Below, one piece after another: positions 26,951-36,262 of a DNA stretch of 64,000 nt (positions within the stretch are counted from its first letter, which is position 1; the number at the start of each line of letters is the position of its first letter). Below the pieces are notes generated by a model, which made no database searches, was not told the DNA's origin, and saw only the letters and a program-made list of their open reading frames with translations. Origin of the DNA: an uncultured Brevundimonas sp. (lineage in GTDB: Bacteria > Pseudomonadota > Alphaproteobacteria > Caulobacterales > Caulobacteraceae); contig NZ_CAMZFB010000008.1 in NCBI RefSeq assembly GCF_947305955.1, positions 1 to 64,000 on the forward strand, read 5' to 3'. A program made the position numbers and the translations under genes.

Positions 26951-28366
26951 TTACTTAGTCTGTTGCAGCGCATCATCCAAGCGCTGGAGACTTTCGTTGC
27001 GGCCAATGGCGACCAGAATTTTTGCAATATCTGGAGCCGGAACACCGCCCGTCAGAGCGGCGCGAGCAAAAGGCCCGATTTTTCCGAAGCCTACGGCTTC
27101 TTTTTCAGCAAAGGCTTTAAGTTCACCTTCGAGCGTCTCTACCGACCACTGCGACACATTGGTCAGATGATCACGAAGTCGTGAAAGTCGGTCGAGGTTT
27201 TCGCCTTGCAGCATGCCCGCGCTTTTCTCGTTAAGCGGGATCGGGCTCGCCAACAGGGCGAATTGAACCTGATCGGCCAGTTCCGGCACCAGTTTGGCGC
27301 GGTCCTTGATCAGGGGGATGGCGCGCAGCAGCTTTTCGCGGCCTGCGTCATCCAGTTGCTGGCCACGGGAGGCCAGAACGCCAGCGGTCAGATCAGCAAG
27401 GCGCTGATCGTCGGCTTGGCGGATCCAGTGGGCGTTGACGTGCGCCAGCTTGTCGAAGTCGAGGCGGGCCGGAGCCTTGTTGATGCCGCCGAAATCGAAC
27501 CAGGCCTTGGCCTGTTCGTCGTCGAACAGTTCGTCGTCACCGTGTGCCCAGCCCAGACGCGCCAGATAGTTGCGCATGGCTTCGGGCAGATAGCCCATCT
27601 CGGCATATTCGTGGACAGCCTGTGCGCCATGGCGCTTGGACAGCTTGGCACCGTCCGGTCCGTGAATGAGCGGGATGTGGGCGAAGGTCGGGCGCGTCCA
27701 GCCCAGAGCGTCGTAAATCAGACTCTGGCGGGCGGCGTTGTTCAGGTGGTCATCGCCACGGATCACGTGGGTGACGCCCATGTCATGGTCATCGACCACA
27801 ACGGCGAGGTTGTAGGTCGGGGCACCATCCGAACGCAGGATGACCAGATCGTCCAGCGCCGAGCTTTCCCAGCGCACGGTGCCCTGAACGGCATCGTCAA
27901 CAACCACGGCCTGATCCAGCGGGCGACGGAAGCGCACGGTGAACGGTTTTTGCAGGTCTTCGGCGGTCGGCTCGCGGTCACGCCACGGCGAGACAAAGTC
28001 CTTGCCCTCGGCCTTGGCCGCATCGCGCAGTGCGCCGGTTTCCTCGGCGGTCAGGAAGTCGCGGTAGGCGTGACCGGTGTCCAGAAGCTGTTGGATGACC
28101 TCGCGGTGACGATCGGCGCGGGCGAATTGATAGACGGGTTCTTCATCGCCCAGCAGCTGCAGCCACTCCAGACCATCGAAGATGGCCTTCACGGCTTCGT
28201 CGGTCGAACGCTCGCGGTCGGTGTCCTCGATGCGGATCAGGAACTTGCCGCCGTGGCCCTTTGCGTACAGCCAGTTAAATAACGCCGTTCTCGCCCCGCC
28301 AATATGCAGGTAGCCTGTCGGCGAGGGGGCAAAGCGCGTGACAACAGTCGAAGATGGGGAGGTCAT
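26951..28366 (-). CDS. gltX: glutamyl-tRNA synthetase
   Basis: The 471-residue class I synthetase charges tRNA-Glu (and perhaps tRNA-Gln, for later amidation, as in most alphaproteobacteria). The N-terminus has RFAPSPTGYLHIGGART with the HIGH-type motif, and the KLSKRHG loop lies near residue 240. I use the ATG at 28366; a TTG at 28381 is also in frame. It is divergent from comEC, whose longest frame overlaps this gene's first bases. Confidence 0.95.
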   Translation of the reverse strand: MTSPSSTVVTRFAPSPTGYLHIGGARTALFNWLYAKGHGGKFLIRIEDTDRERSTDEAVKAIFDGLEWLQLLGDEEPVYQFARADRHREVIQQLLDTGHAYRDFLTAEETGALRDAAKAEGKDFVSPWRDREPTAEDLQKPFTVRFRRPLDQAVVVDDAVQGTVRWESSALDDLVILRSDGAPTYNLAVVVDDHDMGVTHVIRGDDHLNNAARQSLIYDALGWTRPTFAHIPLIHGPDGAKLSKRHGAQAVHEYAEMGYLPEAMRNYLARLGWAHGDDELFDDEQAKAWFDFGGINKAPARLDFDKLAHVNAHWIRQADDQRLADLTAGVLASRGQQLDDAGREKLLRAIPLIKDRAKLVPELADQVQFALLASPIPLNEKSAGMLQGENLDRLSRLRDHLTNVSQWSVETLEGELKAFAEKEAVGFGKIGPFARAALTGGVPAPDIAKILVAIGRNESLQRLDDALQQTK

Positions 28367-30533
28367 AGGCAATGAGTCCAATACGGCCGCTCTTATACGC
28401 TCGTCAGCGGCAAAACGAAGCCTTGCGGTAAAGTTGATCGCCGGTTTCCGTACGCGTCTGAGACACGAATGGAATGCTCAAAGTGAACGTTGGTCGCTCT
28501 GGAGCGCGGTTTTCTTTGGCAGCGGTTGTGCCACGTATTTTCTGTTTCGGACAGAGCCGTCGTTCTGGCCCCTGTTTTTCCTAGGTTTTATCGGCCTTTC
28601 AGGGTGGTTTGTGGCGCGGCTGGCGGGGGCGGTCAGGGCCGTCACTCTACCACTCTTGATGGTGGCGTGCTTTGCAGCTGGACTGGCGGTTGCAAAGGCA
28701 CGATCTGACGCTGTTGCGGCCCCTATTGCCCCTGTGGTGACAAAACCGACTTTGGTCGAGGGCTATGTCATCGACGTCGATTCTCCCGGCGCACGAGGTC
28801 CGCGAGTCGTGATTGCGCCTGTCCGGATTCGTGGCGTCGCCCCCGAAGAGGCGCCCCATCGGATGCGCGCGACGATCAAGGGCGTGACGCCGAAGCCGGG
28901 CGAGGCCATCTCGATATTCGGCATTGTGAACCCGCCGCCAGCGCCCGCCGCGCCCCACAGCTATGATTTTGGGCGAATGGCGTGGTTCCAGAGCATGGGC
29001 GGGGTGGTGTTCGGCCTGACCGAGGTCAGGCAGGCGGAGCTGCCCCAGCCGCCCTTGTCGGTCCGCGCGGAAATGAAGGTCAATGCCGTCCGGTTCGCGC
29101 TGGCGGAACGGCTGGTGGCGCGGCTGGGGGAGCAGAGGGGCGGTATCGCGGCTGCCATGGTCACCGGCCATGAAGCGTGGATCGGGGAGGCCGATCTGGA
29201 GGCCATGAGGGATTCGGGGCTGGCGCACATCCTGTCGATCTCGGGGCTTCACATGGCTGTGGTGGGGGGATTCGTATTCTTTCTGGTCCGGCTGATGATC
29301 GCCTGTGTGTCGTGGTTGGCCCTGCGGGTGTCGGGAAAAAAGGTGGCTGCGGTGGCGGGGCTTTTGGCGGTGGGGGCCTATCTGGTGCTGTCCGGTGCGC
29401 CGCCTCCGGCAGAGCGGGCGGCGGTGACGGCGTCGATTGCCTTTGCGGCGATATTGCTGGGGCGCAAGGCTATCAGCATGCGGGCGCTTGCAGCGGCGGC
29501 CTTTGTCGTCCTGTGTCTGCAGCCCGAGGCTGTGATCACGCCCGGATTTCAGATGTCGTTCGCGGCCACAGCGGCCTTGGTGGCCTTGGCGGAAGTGTGG
29601 CCGAGGCGAATCCGCGAGATCAACACGCCGTGGCCGATTGCGGGTATCCAGCGTGCCGTTTCGTGGGCCATGGCGGCGGTGGCGGCCAGTTTTGTGGCAG
29701 GGCTGGCAACCGGCCCGTTCGTCATGCACCACTTCAACCGCACCAGTGTCTATGGATTGGTGGCCAATATGGCCAGCGCGCCCTTGGCCGATCTGATCAT
29801 GCTTCCGGCGCTGGCATTGGGGGCGGCCTTGGAACCGCTGGGTCTTGGCGGACCGTTCTTGTGGGTTGCGGGGCAGGGCGTGCAGTGGATGCTGGCCATC
29901 GGCCATTGGGCGGCGCAGTTGCCAGGCGCGGTACAGACCATGGCAGGCGCGCCGCCACAGGCCCTGCCGATCGCCTTTGTCGGCATCCTGTTCATGTGCC
30001 TGTGGCGCGGGTGGCTGCGGCTGCTGGGGCTGCCTCTGGCCTGTGCGGTGTTGTTATGGCCGCGCGAGACACCGCCGGATATCTGGATTGGAGACTCGGC
30101 GACCAATGCGGCATGGGTTTCCGGCGATCAGGCGACAGTTTTCCGCCCGGTCCGCGCCTTTTCGTCCGAGATATGGGCGCAGCGTTGGGATTTGGAGCTG
30201 GTTCCGCGTGACAAGGCCGCGTGGAAATGCGGGCGTACCCATTGCGCGGCGTTGGAGGCCACAGCCCCCGTTGCGCTGTGGTGGGGCAGGGCTAGTCCCG
30301 CAGCCGACAAGCTGAGCCAGATGTGTCTGACGGCAGAGGTTGTTGCTGTGCGCGCTGTCGTCCACCAACTGCCGCAAGAGTGCGCGAATAGGCTGGTGCT
30401 GGATGGTCAGGACTTTGCAGAGCGTGGCGCGGTCGAGTTGTGGCGCGAGGGAGAGGGATGGCGCGCCCGTTGGGTACGCGATGCGCGTGGAATCAGGCCG
30501 TGGTCGCGGTGGGGCGACCCGGATTATCAGTGA
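28338..30533 (+). CDS. comEC: ComEC/Rec2-family DNA uptake channel protein
   Basis: A polytopic inner-membrane protein of up to 731 residues, homologous to the channel that brings single-stranded DNA into the cytoplasm during natural transformation. It has an N-terminal membrane anchor, a DUF4131 OB-like part, the competence domain with [16 protein letters not shown] and many membrane segments, and a short soluble C-terminus. A full metallo-beta-lactamase domain, present in some ComEC proteins, is not seen. The GTG at 28338 has a GAGGGGG upstream but overlaps gltX by 29 bases; the next possible start is a TTG at 28434. Convergent overlap of seven bases with lexA. Confidence 0.88.
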   Translation: MTTVEDGEVIGNESNTAALIRSSAAKRSLAVKLIAGFRTRLRHEWNAQSERWSLWSAVFFGSGCATYFLFRTEPSFWPLFFLGFIGLSGWFVARLAGAVRAVTLPLLMVACFAAGLAVAKARSDAVAAPIAPVVTKPTLVEGYVIDVDSPGARGPRVVIAPVRIRGVAPEEAPHRMRATIKGVTPKPGEAISIFGIVNPPPAPAAPHSYDFGRMAWFQSMGGVVFGLTEVRQAELPQPPLSVRAEMKVNAVRFALAERLVARLGEQRGGIAAAMVTGHEAWIGEADLEAMRDSGLAHILSISGLHMAVVGGFVFFLVRLMIACVSWLALRVSGKKVAAVAGLLAVGAYLVLSGAPPPAERAAVTASIAFAAILLGRKAISMRALAAAAFVVLCLQPEAVITPGFQMSFAATAALVALAEVWPRRIREINTPWPIAGIQRAVSWAMAAVAASFVAGLATGPFVMHHFNRTSVYGLVANMASAPLADLIMLPALALGAALEPLGLGGPFLWVAGQGVQWMLAIGHWAAQLPGAVQTMAGAPPQALPIAFVGILFMCLWRGWLRLLGLPLACAVLLWPRETPPDIWIGDSATNAAWVSGDQATVFRPVRAFSSEIWAQRWDLELVPRDKAAWKCGRTHCAALEATAPVALWWGRASPAADKLSQMCLTAEVVAVRAVVHQLPQECANRLVLDGQDFAERGAVELWREGEGWRARWVRDARGIRPWSRWGDPDYQ

Positions 30534-31228
30534 TAGCGGCGGATAAGGCCGACCAGCTTGCCCTGAACCTCGACCTGATCCGGCCCGAAGATGCGGGTTT
30601 CATAGGCGCGGTTGGCCGGTTCCAGAGCGATGGACTGGCCCTTGCGGCGCAGGCGCTTCAGCGTGGCTTCTTCGCCCTCGACCAGTGCGACGACGATCTC
30701 GCCGTTGTTGGCGTTGCTGGTGCGTTTGATCACCACCGTGTCGCCGTCGAGGATACCGGCCTCGATCATCGAGTCGCCTTCGATCTCGAGCAGATAGTGC
30801 TCGCCCGAGCCGAGGATGGATTCCGGCACGGGAATTCGGTCCTGTTCGTGCTGGATGGCGGCAATCGGCGTACCGGCGGCGATCTTGCCCAACAGCGGCA
30901 GTTCGCGCACGTCGTTGGCGGCTTCCTGAACGGGGGCGCGATTCATGCCGCCACCTTCGATGACGCCGGGCTTGAACGGGGCGCGGCCCTTGGCGGGCGC
31001 GGCGGCGGTGGCCTGTTCCGGCATTTTGACGACTTCCAGCGCGCGGGCGCGGTGCGCCAGACGGCGGATGAAGCCGCGTTCCTCAAGGGCGGTGATCAGG
31101 CGGTGGATGCCCGATTTGGAAGCCAGATCCAGCGCTTCCTTCATCTCGTCGAAAGAAGGCGACACGCCGGTTTCCTTGATGCGTTCATGGATGAACATCA
31201 GGAGTTCGTGCTGCTTCTTGGTGAGCAT
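30527..31228 (-). CDS. lexA: SOS repressor LexA
   Basis: The 233-residue repressor binds SOS boxes and is inactivated by RecA-stimulated self-cleavage. It has an N-terminal winged helix (residues 1-65, beginning [16 protein letters not shown]), a linker longer than in E. coli, the cleavage site Ala118-Gly119 in GKIAAGTP, catalytic Ser153 in EGDSM, and Lys191. All residues for autocleavage are present. Two LexA boxes upstream indicate autoregulation, and two more boxes lie at 6.7 kb, so the regulator and likely targets share this window. Confidence 0.97.
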   Translation of the reverse strand: MLTKKQHELLMFIHERIKETGVSPSFDEMKEALDLASKSGIHRLITALEERGFIRRLAHRARALEVVKMPEQATAAAPAKGRAPFKPGVIEGGGMNRAPVQEAANDVRELPLLGKIAAGTPIAAIQHEQDRIPVPESILGSGEHYLLEIEGDSMIEAGILDGDTVVIKRTSNANNGEIVVALVEGEEATLKRLRRKGQSIALEPANRAYETRIFGPDQVEVQGKLVGLIRRYH

Positions 31229-31244
31229 GTCAGGGGCGCTTTCA

Positions 31245-31259
31245 GAACAAGGCGTGAAC
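31245..31259 (-). promoter_or_regulatory. LexA box 1 upstream of lexA
   Basis: GAAC, seven bases (aaggcgt), GAAC on the + strand, 16 bases upstream of the lexA start codon. Confidence 0.7.
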
Positions 31260-31270
31260 CGTTGCTGAAT

Positions 31271-31285
31271 GTTCTGTAAGTGTTC
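31271..31285 (-). promoter_or_regulatory. LexA box 2 upstream of lexA
   Basis: GTTC, seven bases (tgtaagt), GTTC, a perfect box. A -35-like TTGACT (minus strand, 31294-31299) lies nine bases further upstream, so LexA bound here would cover the spacer and -10 of the lexA promoter. Confidence 0.82.
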
Positions 31286-31423
31286 TGGTTAAAAGTCAAC
31301 TAACGCCAAGTTGAAACGGCAATAGGCGCACGAAGGCGCTGTGGTGGGGCGTATGTCGATTTTTGGGAGGCGTTTCGGACCAAGAGCGGTATGCGCCACT
31401 CCGTACTTCATGAAGAAGGGGAG

Positions 31424-31500
31424 TGGCGCGAGTGACGGGGCTCGAACCCGCGACCTCCGGCGTGACAGGCCGGCACTCTAACCAACTGAGCTACACCCGC
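31424..31500 (-). tRNA. tRNA-Asp (anticodon GTC)
   Basis: A 77-base cloverleaf with encoded CCA. Acceptor arm GCGGGTG pairs with CACTCGC (one G-U), the anticodon stem GCCGG/CCGGA-side encloses CCTGTCACG with anticodon GTC, and the T-arm is GCGGG TTCGAGC CCCGT. Discriminator G, as expected for tRNA-Asp. Confidence 0.95.
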
Positions 31501-31539
31501 TTGGTCCCGTTCGCGCCGTGTCCGGCGGGAACGAGGTGG

Positions 31540-31568
31540 TGTTTAGGTGGGGCAGCGTTTCGGGTCAA
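31540..31568 (-). promoter_or_regulatory. sigma-70-type promoter of tRNA-Asp
   Basis: On the minus strand a -35 TTGACC (31563-31568) and a -10 TAAACA (31540-31545) are 17 bases apart, about 40 bases before the tRNA 5' end. Confidence 0.6.
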
Positions 31569-31648
31569 CGGGAAAAATGCATACCCCTGAAAAAATACGG
31601 CAATTTGCGAAATGGTCCGCGATTTCATAACCTTGGTCGATATGGAAA

Positions 31649-31668
31649 CGGGGGCGTTTCCGCCCCCG
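31649..31668 (-). terminator. terminator after the GNAT gene
   Basis: CGGGGGCG pairs perfectly with CGCCCCCG around TTTC; the minus-strand side continues with TTTCC. It is 22 bases after the GNAT stop. Confidence 0.75.
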
Positions 31669-31689
31669 CAAAGCCTGATTTTCCGGCCT

Positions 31690-32250
31690 TTAACGGCCCT
31701 TGTCGCTGAGAAGCAGGGCCGGTCCATCGGGCGGAGTGGTGTCGGCGGCGCCCAATGGCTTTTGCATGAAGATGACATCGCGCCAGCCGTCCAACTTCCA
31801 TCCGGCAGAGGTGAATCGGCCGGAATCAGCGAATCCGCGCGAGCGATGAAGGCCGATAGATGATTCATTTTCGGAATCACCGATGACGGCGACCATCTGG
31901 CGGGCCCCTTTTTGCTCGCATTCCAGAATCAGGCGGTCGAGAAGGGCACCACCGACGCCAAGCCCCTTGGCTGCCGGATCGATGTAGATCGAATCCTCGA
32001 CCATGTAGCGATAAGCCTCGCGTGCGCGGAACGGCCCCGCATAGGCATAGCCGATGACCTGACCGTCCTTCTCGGCGACCAGATAGGGCATGCCCAGGGC
32101 GCGGATGTAGGCGAAACGGGCCTTCATCTCGTCCTCGGTCGGCGGGACCAGTTCGAACGTGCCGCAGGCGTCGTTTACCCATCCGGCATAGATGCTTGTG
32201 ATGGCGGGGAAGTCAGCCTCCACCGCCTCACGGATACTGAACTCAGGCAT
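31690..32250 (-). CDS. GNAT-family N-acetyltransferase (phosphinothricin acetyltransferase-like)
   Basis: A 186-residue acetyltransferase. The N-terminal motif IREAVEADFPAITSIYAGWV and a T-F-E-L segment, followed by the acetyl-CoA loop AKGLGVGGALLDRL near residue 97 and GDSENESSIGLHRSRGF, resemble the Pat/Bar/MddA group, which acetylates glufosinate, methionine sulfoximine or similar amino-acid analogues. The substrate here is unknown. Its ATG overlaps the stop of the S9 peptidase by one base (TGATG), so the two are probably co-translated. Confidence 0.85.
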   Translation of the reverse strand: MPEFSIREAVEADFPAITSIYAGWVNDACGTFELVPPTEDEMKARFAYIRALGMPYLVAEKDGQVIGYAYAGPFRAREAYRYMVEDSIYIDPAAKGLGVGGALLDRLILECEQKGARQMVAVIGDSENESSIGLHRSRGFADSGRFTSAGWKLDGWRDVIFMQKPLGAADTTPPDGPALLLSDKGR

Positions 32251-34436
32251 CAGGCGAAGTCTTTTTCCCAGCCCTTGTTCACGGCCCAGATCGCGAAGGC
32301 GTAATCCAGCGCGATGTCCTTCAGATAGTCGAAGCGGCCCGACGAGGCGAAGTGGCCCGCCTCCATATTGATCTTCAGCAGCACCGGATTGGTCGAGGTG
32401 GTGTGATCACGCAGGCGGGCGACCCATTTCTGCGGCTCCCAATAGGTGACGCGCGGATCGGACAGGCCGCCGGTGGCCAGAACGGCCGGATAGGGTTTGG
32501 CCGAAATCTGGTCATAGGGGCTGTAGGACCACATGTAGTCGTAGGCGGCGGCGTCCTCGATCGGATTACCCCATTCGGGCCATTCCGGCGGAGTGAGCGG
32601 CAGCGAGGTGTCGCTCATGGTGTTGATCAGGTCCACGAACGGCACACCGCCAATGATGCCTGCCCACAGCTCGGGACGCATATTGGTGACGGCCCCCATC
32701 AGCAGTCCGCCCGCCGAGCGGCCCTCGGCCACGATGTTTCCGGCGCGGGCATAGTTCTTTTCGATCAGGTGATCGGCGGCGGCGATGAAGTCGGTGAAGG
32801 TGTTCTTCTTGGTGAAGCGGCGGGCGTTCAGGAACCAGTTCCAGCCCTTGTCGGCACCGCCACGGATGTGGGCGATGGCATAGATGAAGCCGCGATCCAC
32901 CAGCGACAGGCGGTTCGTCGAGAAGCCAGCAGGCATGGACATGCCATACGAGCCATAGCCGTACAGCAGCACGGGGGCCGAGCCGTCCACGGGGGTATCT
33001 TTGTGGCGCAGGATGGAGACCGGAACCAGCTCGCCGTCCGATGCCGGCGCGTTCAGGCGCTCGACGATATAGTCGGCAGGGTTGTGGCCCGATGGCACTT
33101 CCTGAACCTTGCGAAGCACGCGTTCGCGCGACTTCTGGTCATAATCATAGACCGACGTCGGCGTGGACATGGAGTTGTAGCTGTAGCGGATGACCGTGGT
33201 GTCGAACTCCGACGCGCCAGCCAGCGACAGGCTGTAGGCGGGCTCGTCCACGCGGATCTCGTGCTCGCTGCCCGCGCGGTCGCGGATGACGATGCGGGTG
33301 TTGGCGTCGGCGCGTTCCTGACGGGCGACGAAGTCCTTGGTCAGCGAGAAGCCTTCGATGTAGCGGCCCGGCGTATGGGGGACGAGGTCCTTCCAATTGG
33401 CCTTGGCGGGGGCGTCGGTCGGGGCTTCGACGATCTTGAAGTCGATGGCATCGTCGACATTGGTGCGGATCACCCAGCGGTCGCCCCAGTGGTCCATCGA
33501 ATAGAGGCGGGCCTCGACGCGCGGCTCGACCACCACCGGCGTCGCCGTGGGATCATTGCCGGGGATCAGACGCGATTCTGAGGTTTCCTGATTGGCGATG
33601 GTCACCAGCAGGAAGGCGTCGTCCGAGGTGCGGCCAAGGCCAAGGAACATACCCTCGTCCTCTTCCTCATAGACGAGGGTCGTTTCGCCGCCCTTGGCCG
33701 GACGGCGGAAAATCTTGTCCGGACGGCCATTGTCATTGCGGTTGGTCCAGAAGATCCACTGGCTGTCGGGCGAGAAGGTGAAGTCGCCCGTGGCCGACTC
33801 GATCACGTCCGGCAGGACCTGTCCGGTGGCGAGGTCCTTCACATAGATTTTGTAGACCTCTGAGCCTTGGGCGTCCTCGGAATAGCCGAACAGGCTGTGG
33901 TCGGGGCTGGCCTCGGTGTCGCCAACCTCGGAATAGGCCTTGCCCTCGGCCAGTTTGTTGGCGTCCAGCAGGATTTCCTCGCCGTCGGTGCGGCCGCGCG
34001 GGCGGCGGCAATACAGCGGGTGCTGATCGCCCGCATTATAGCGGGTGTAGTATTCCCACGGGCCGTCGGCGGACGGCACCGAGGCGTCGTCTTCCTTGAT
34101 GCGGCCCTTCATCTCCTCGAACATCTCTTTCTGGAGCTGTTCGGTGGAGGCCATCATGGCCTCGCGATAGGCGTTCTCTTCGTTCAGATGCTCTTTGACG
34201 TCCTGTTTGATCAGCGACGGGTCGCGCAGAACGGCCTGCCAGTTGTCGTCCTTCATCCACTGGTATTCATCGACGCGGGTGCGGCCCAGCTGTTCGATGG
34301 TGACGGGGACTTTCTTGGCAACGGGCGGTACTGGGCGAGGCATTCTGGCTCCGGTGGTTTGGGTCGCGGCAAGGGCAGGGGATGCGGCCATCAGGCCGGC
34401 AGCTGCAGTCGTGGCAATCAGTTCGCGGCGATTCAT
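32250..34436 (-). CDS. S9 family prolyl oligopeptidase/oligopeptidase B with Tat-type signal
   Basis: The 728-residue protein has an N-terminal signal with twin arginine (MNRRELIATTAAAGLMAAS, cleavage near ALAA), then the beta-propeller of the S9A family (DEYQWMKDDNW) and the alpha/beta hydrolase domain. The nucleophile is Ser574 in EGRSAGGLL; GYGSYG and DPRVTYWEPQKW mark the oxyanion and Asp regions. Oligopeptidase B cleaves peptides after basic residues. A periplasmic location is inferred from the signal. Its stop overlaps the GNAT start. Confidence 0.9.
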   Translation of the reverse strand: MNRRELIATTAAAGLMAASPALAATQTTGARMPRPVPPVAKKVPVTIEQLGRTRVDEYQWMKDDNWQAVLRDPSLIKQDVKEHLNEENAYREAMMASTEQLQKEMFEEMKGRIKEDDASVPSADGPWEYYTRYNAGDQHPLYCRRPRGRTDGEEILLDANKLAEGKAYSEVGDTEASPDHSLFGYSEDAQGSEVYKIYVKDLATGQVLPDVIESATGDFTFSPDSQWIFWTNRNDNGRPDKIFRRPAKGGETTLVYEEEDEGMFLGLGRTSDDAFLLVTIANQETSESRLIPGNDPTATPVVVEPRVEARLYSMDHWGDRWVIRTNVDDAIDFKIVEAPTDAPAKANWKDLVPHTPGRYIEGFSLTKDFVARQERADANTRIVIRDRAGSEHEIRVDEPAYSLSLAGASEFDTTVIRYSYNSMSTPTSVYDYDQKSRERVLRKVQEVPSGHNPADYIVERLNAPASDGELVPVSILRHKDTPVDGSAPVLLYGYGSYGMSMPAGFSTNRLSLVDRGFIYAIAHIRGGADKGWNWFLNARRFTKKNTFTDFIAAADHLIEKNYARAGNIVAEGRSAGGLLMGAVTNMRPELWAGIIGGVPFVDLINTMSDTSLPLTPPEWPEWGNPIEDAAAYDYMWSYSPYDQISAKPYPAVLATGGLSDPRVTYWEPQKWVARLRDHTTSTNPVLLKINMEAGHFASSGRFDYLKDIALDYAFAIWAVNKGWEKDFA

Positions 34437-34497
34437 CGACAGTCCCTTGCAGAGTTGTTTCGGCAGGGACCTTGTGCCGACACAGACCTGAGGTCAA

Positions 34498-35325
34498 ATG
34501 TTCGGCATGGTCATCGACGCATATCCCCCCGAACCGCCCGTCGCCCAGTCTCCCGCCGCTGCCGAGTGGGACATGACGCTGGGCTTGATCAACGCGACGA
34601 TCCAGATCGACCAGTCGCAGGGTAACGGTCGCCGCAAGGTCGGCACGGGGGTGCTGGTCAGCGCGCCGCGCCCCGATGGTACGCCGCGTATCCTGCTGGT
34701 TACAGCGGATCACGTCTTTGCGGTCATGCCTCATCAGAAGGCACGTTTCGGATGGCGTAATGCCGAGGCGGACGGTAACTGGCGCTATACCCCTGCCGAG
34801 GTCGATATCCGCACCGAAGCGGGAGATCCGCTATGGACCAAACATCCTGATCAGGATGTGGCGGTGATGGAAATCACCGCGCCTGAAGCCTTTACGCGTG
34901 CGGCTATTCCGCTGGGCTGGATTGCTGATGACAATACGTTTGACCAGTGGCGGATGGGGCCTGGGGACGAGCTGTTCGCACTGGGCTATCCGCATGGCCT
35001 GTCCGCGAACCGTGCGGGCTTTCCTATCCTGCGGTCGGGGCGGATCAGTTCGTGGCCGCTGACGCCGATCCAGCATTTCCCGACCTTCCTGCTCGACTTC
35101 AACGTGTCGCAGGGGAATTCGGGTGGGCCTGTTTTCTGGGTGCCTGCCGCGACCCGTCGCCCCGGCGCGCCCGTGCCTGATCATCCCTTCATCGCGGGTC
35201 TTCTGATCAAGGAAGTTCAGGGCGATGGCGAGGGCATCGAACTGGGCGTGGTGGTGCAGGGGCAATATATCCGCGACACCATCGCCCTGTTGGACGGAAC
35301 GGCTCAGTCTTCTGGGCAGCCGTAA
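34498..35325 (+). CDS. trypsin-fold serine protease without signal peptide
   Basis: The 275-residue protein has the chymotrypsin-type triad: His72 in TADHVF, Asp120 in DQDVAVM, and Ser208 in SQGNSGGP. There is no signal peptide or membrane segment; the N-terminus is Pro/Ala-rich (AYPPEPPVAQSPAAAEW). There is no PDZ domain, unlike DegP. This points to a cytoplasmic trypsin-like protease, or a wrongly placed start, but no upstream extension with a signal is available before the divergent S9 gene. It overlaps the convergent TonB-like gene by 22 bases. Role unknown. Confidence 0.82.
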   Translation: MFGMVIDAYPPEPPVAQSPAAAEWDMTLGLINATIQIDQSQGNGRRKVGTGVLVSAPRPDGTPRILLVTADHVFAVMPHQKARFGWRNAEADGNWRYTPAEVDIRTEAGDPLWTKHPDQDVAVMEITAPEAFTRAAIPLGWIADDNTFDQWRMGPGDELFALGYPHGLSANRAGFPILRSGRISSWPLTPIQHFPTFLLDFNVSQGNSGGPVFWVPAATRRPGAPVPDHPFIAGLLIKEVQGDGEGIELGVVVQGQYIRDTIALLDGTAQSSGQP

Positions 35326-36092
35326 CGGGCGCAGAAGCGTTCGCGCAGCGGGGCCGTGTTGGCTTTCAGCGGTGACAGGCTGGCATGGGCGCGTTCCATG
35401 TCGTTCACCCAGTCGGCCCAGTCCGGCGGCGTTTCGGCAGGTAGTGTCAGAACGCCGCGCTCGGCCAGCGCCATGGCTATGGCGCGGCCCATCAATTTCA
35501 CATTGGCCGGACCGACATACATCTCGGCGATCCACTGACGGAAGATGTGGGCCTTCTCGGGCGACAACTGCTCCAGCCCCCAGTCGATATGGCCTTGCAG
35601 AGCCGGATTTCCGGCCATGGATTGCGCGCCGACCAATCCAGCCAACAGTTGGGCGGCTGACGGCTCGGGACCATTCCACGGCTCGACCGGCAGGTCTTCG
35701 GGCTCTTGCGGCACGAATGGCAGGCGGACAGCGATCTTTGCGGGGACGGCGGTGCCGTTGACGCGTCGGGGATTCAGCCTGCCGCGTTCGGCGATGGTGA
35801 CGGCGGCTTGCTCGAAACCCATGCCTTCGACCGTGGTTTCGACCGATCGGCATTTGGGAACGCCTTGCTCATCGACCTCACATTCGACGAGGACGTTGGC
35901 TGCAAGGTCCAACTGTGCTGCTAGTTTGGGGTAGTCACTTTCATCAACGACCGGCGGTTCTTTCCACGACGGATTGGTGATGGTGGCGGGCAGGGCGACG
36001 GTTTCCACACTGATTGTGGGCGTCTGGGCGTCCTGTGATGAAGCCAGCGCACCCAATGCCAGCGCCAAGGTCGCACTCACCAAACCCGTCAT
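35304..36092 (-). CDS. periplasmic TonB C-terminal-domain-like protein
   Basis: The 262-residue protein starts with a hydrophobic signal (MTGLVSATLALALGALASSQ). Residues about 50-125 resemble the TonB C-terminal/'energy transducer' fold (DLAANVLVECEVDEQGVPK, then GRLNPRRVNGTAVPAKIAVR). It lacks the usual Pro-rich spanning region. The C-terminal 110 residues are helical with no family I recognise and end RFCARYGCPED. True TonB function is unlikely since there is no cytoplasmic membrane anchor plus spanning linker. It overlaps the protease gene by 22 bases at the 3' end. Confidence 0.7.
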   Translation of the reverse strand: MTGLVSATLALALGALASSQDAQTPTISVETVALPATITNPSWKEPPVVDESDYPKLAAQLDLAANVLVECEVDEQGVPKCRSVETTVEGMGFEQAAVTIAERGRLNPRRVNGTAVPAKIAVRLPFVPQEPEDLPVEPWNGPEPSAAQLLAGLVGAQSMAGNPALQGHIDWGLEQLSPEKAHIFRQWIAEMYVGPANVKLMGRAIAMALAERGVLTLPAETPPDWADWVNDMERAHASLSPLKANTAPLRERFCARYGCPED

Positions 36093-36203
36093 CGTGATTC
36101 CCTCTATCGGTCGTCACTCATAGCGAGTCTATCCTCGGAGGTTGAGGACATTTCAGGAGTGGCGGCCAACTGGGCCAGCTAAAGCCGAAATCGCCATACG
36201 AAA

Positions 36204-36234
36204 ACGCCTCCTGCACCGAGGATGCAGGAGGCGT
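36204..36234. terminator. hairpin terminator upstream of 36.26 kb
   Basis: A perfect 12-bp stem (ACGCCTCCTGCA with TGCAGGAGGCGT) has a 7-base loop, with AAAA on the left arm giving UUUU on the minus strand. It terminates the acyl-CoA dehydrogenase gene. Confidence 0.88.
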
Positions 36235-36262
36235 GGTTCATTGCAAGCGTAGCGGGGGGGGC

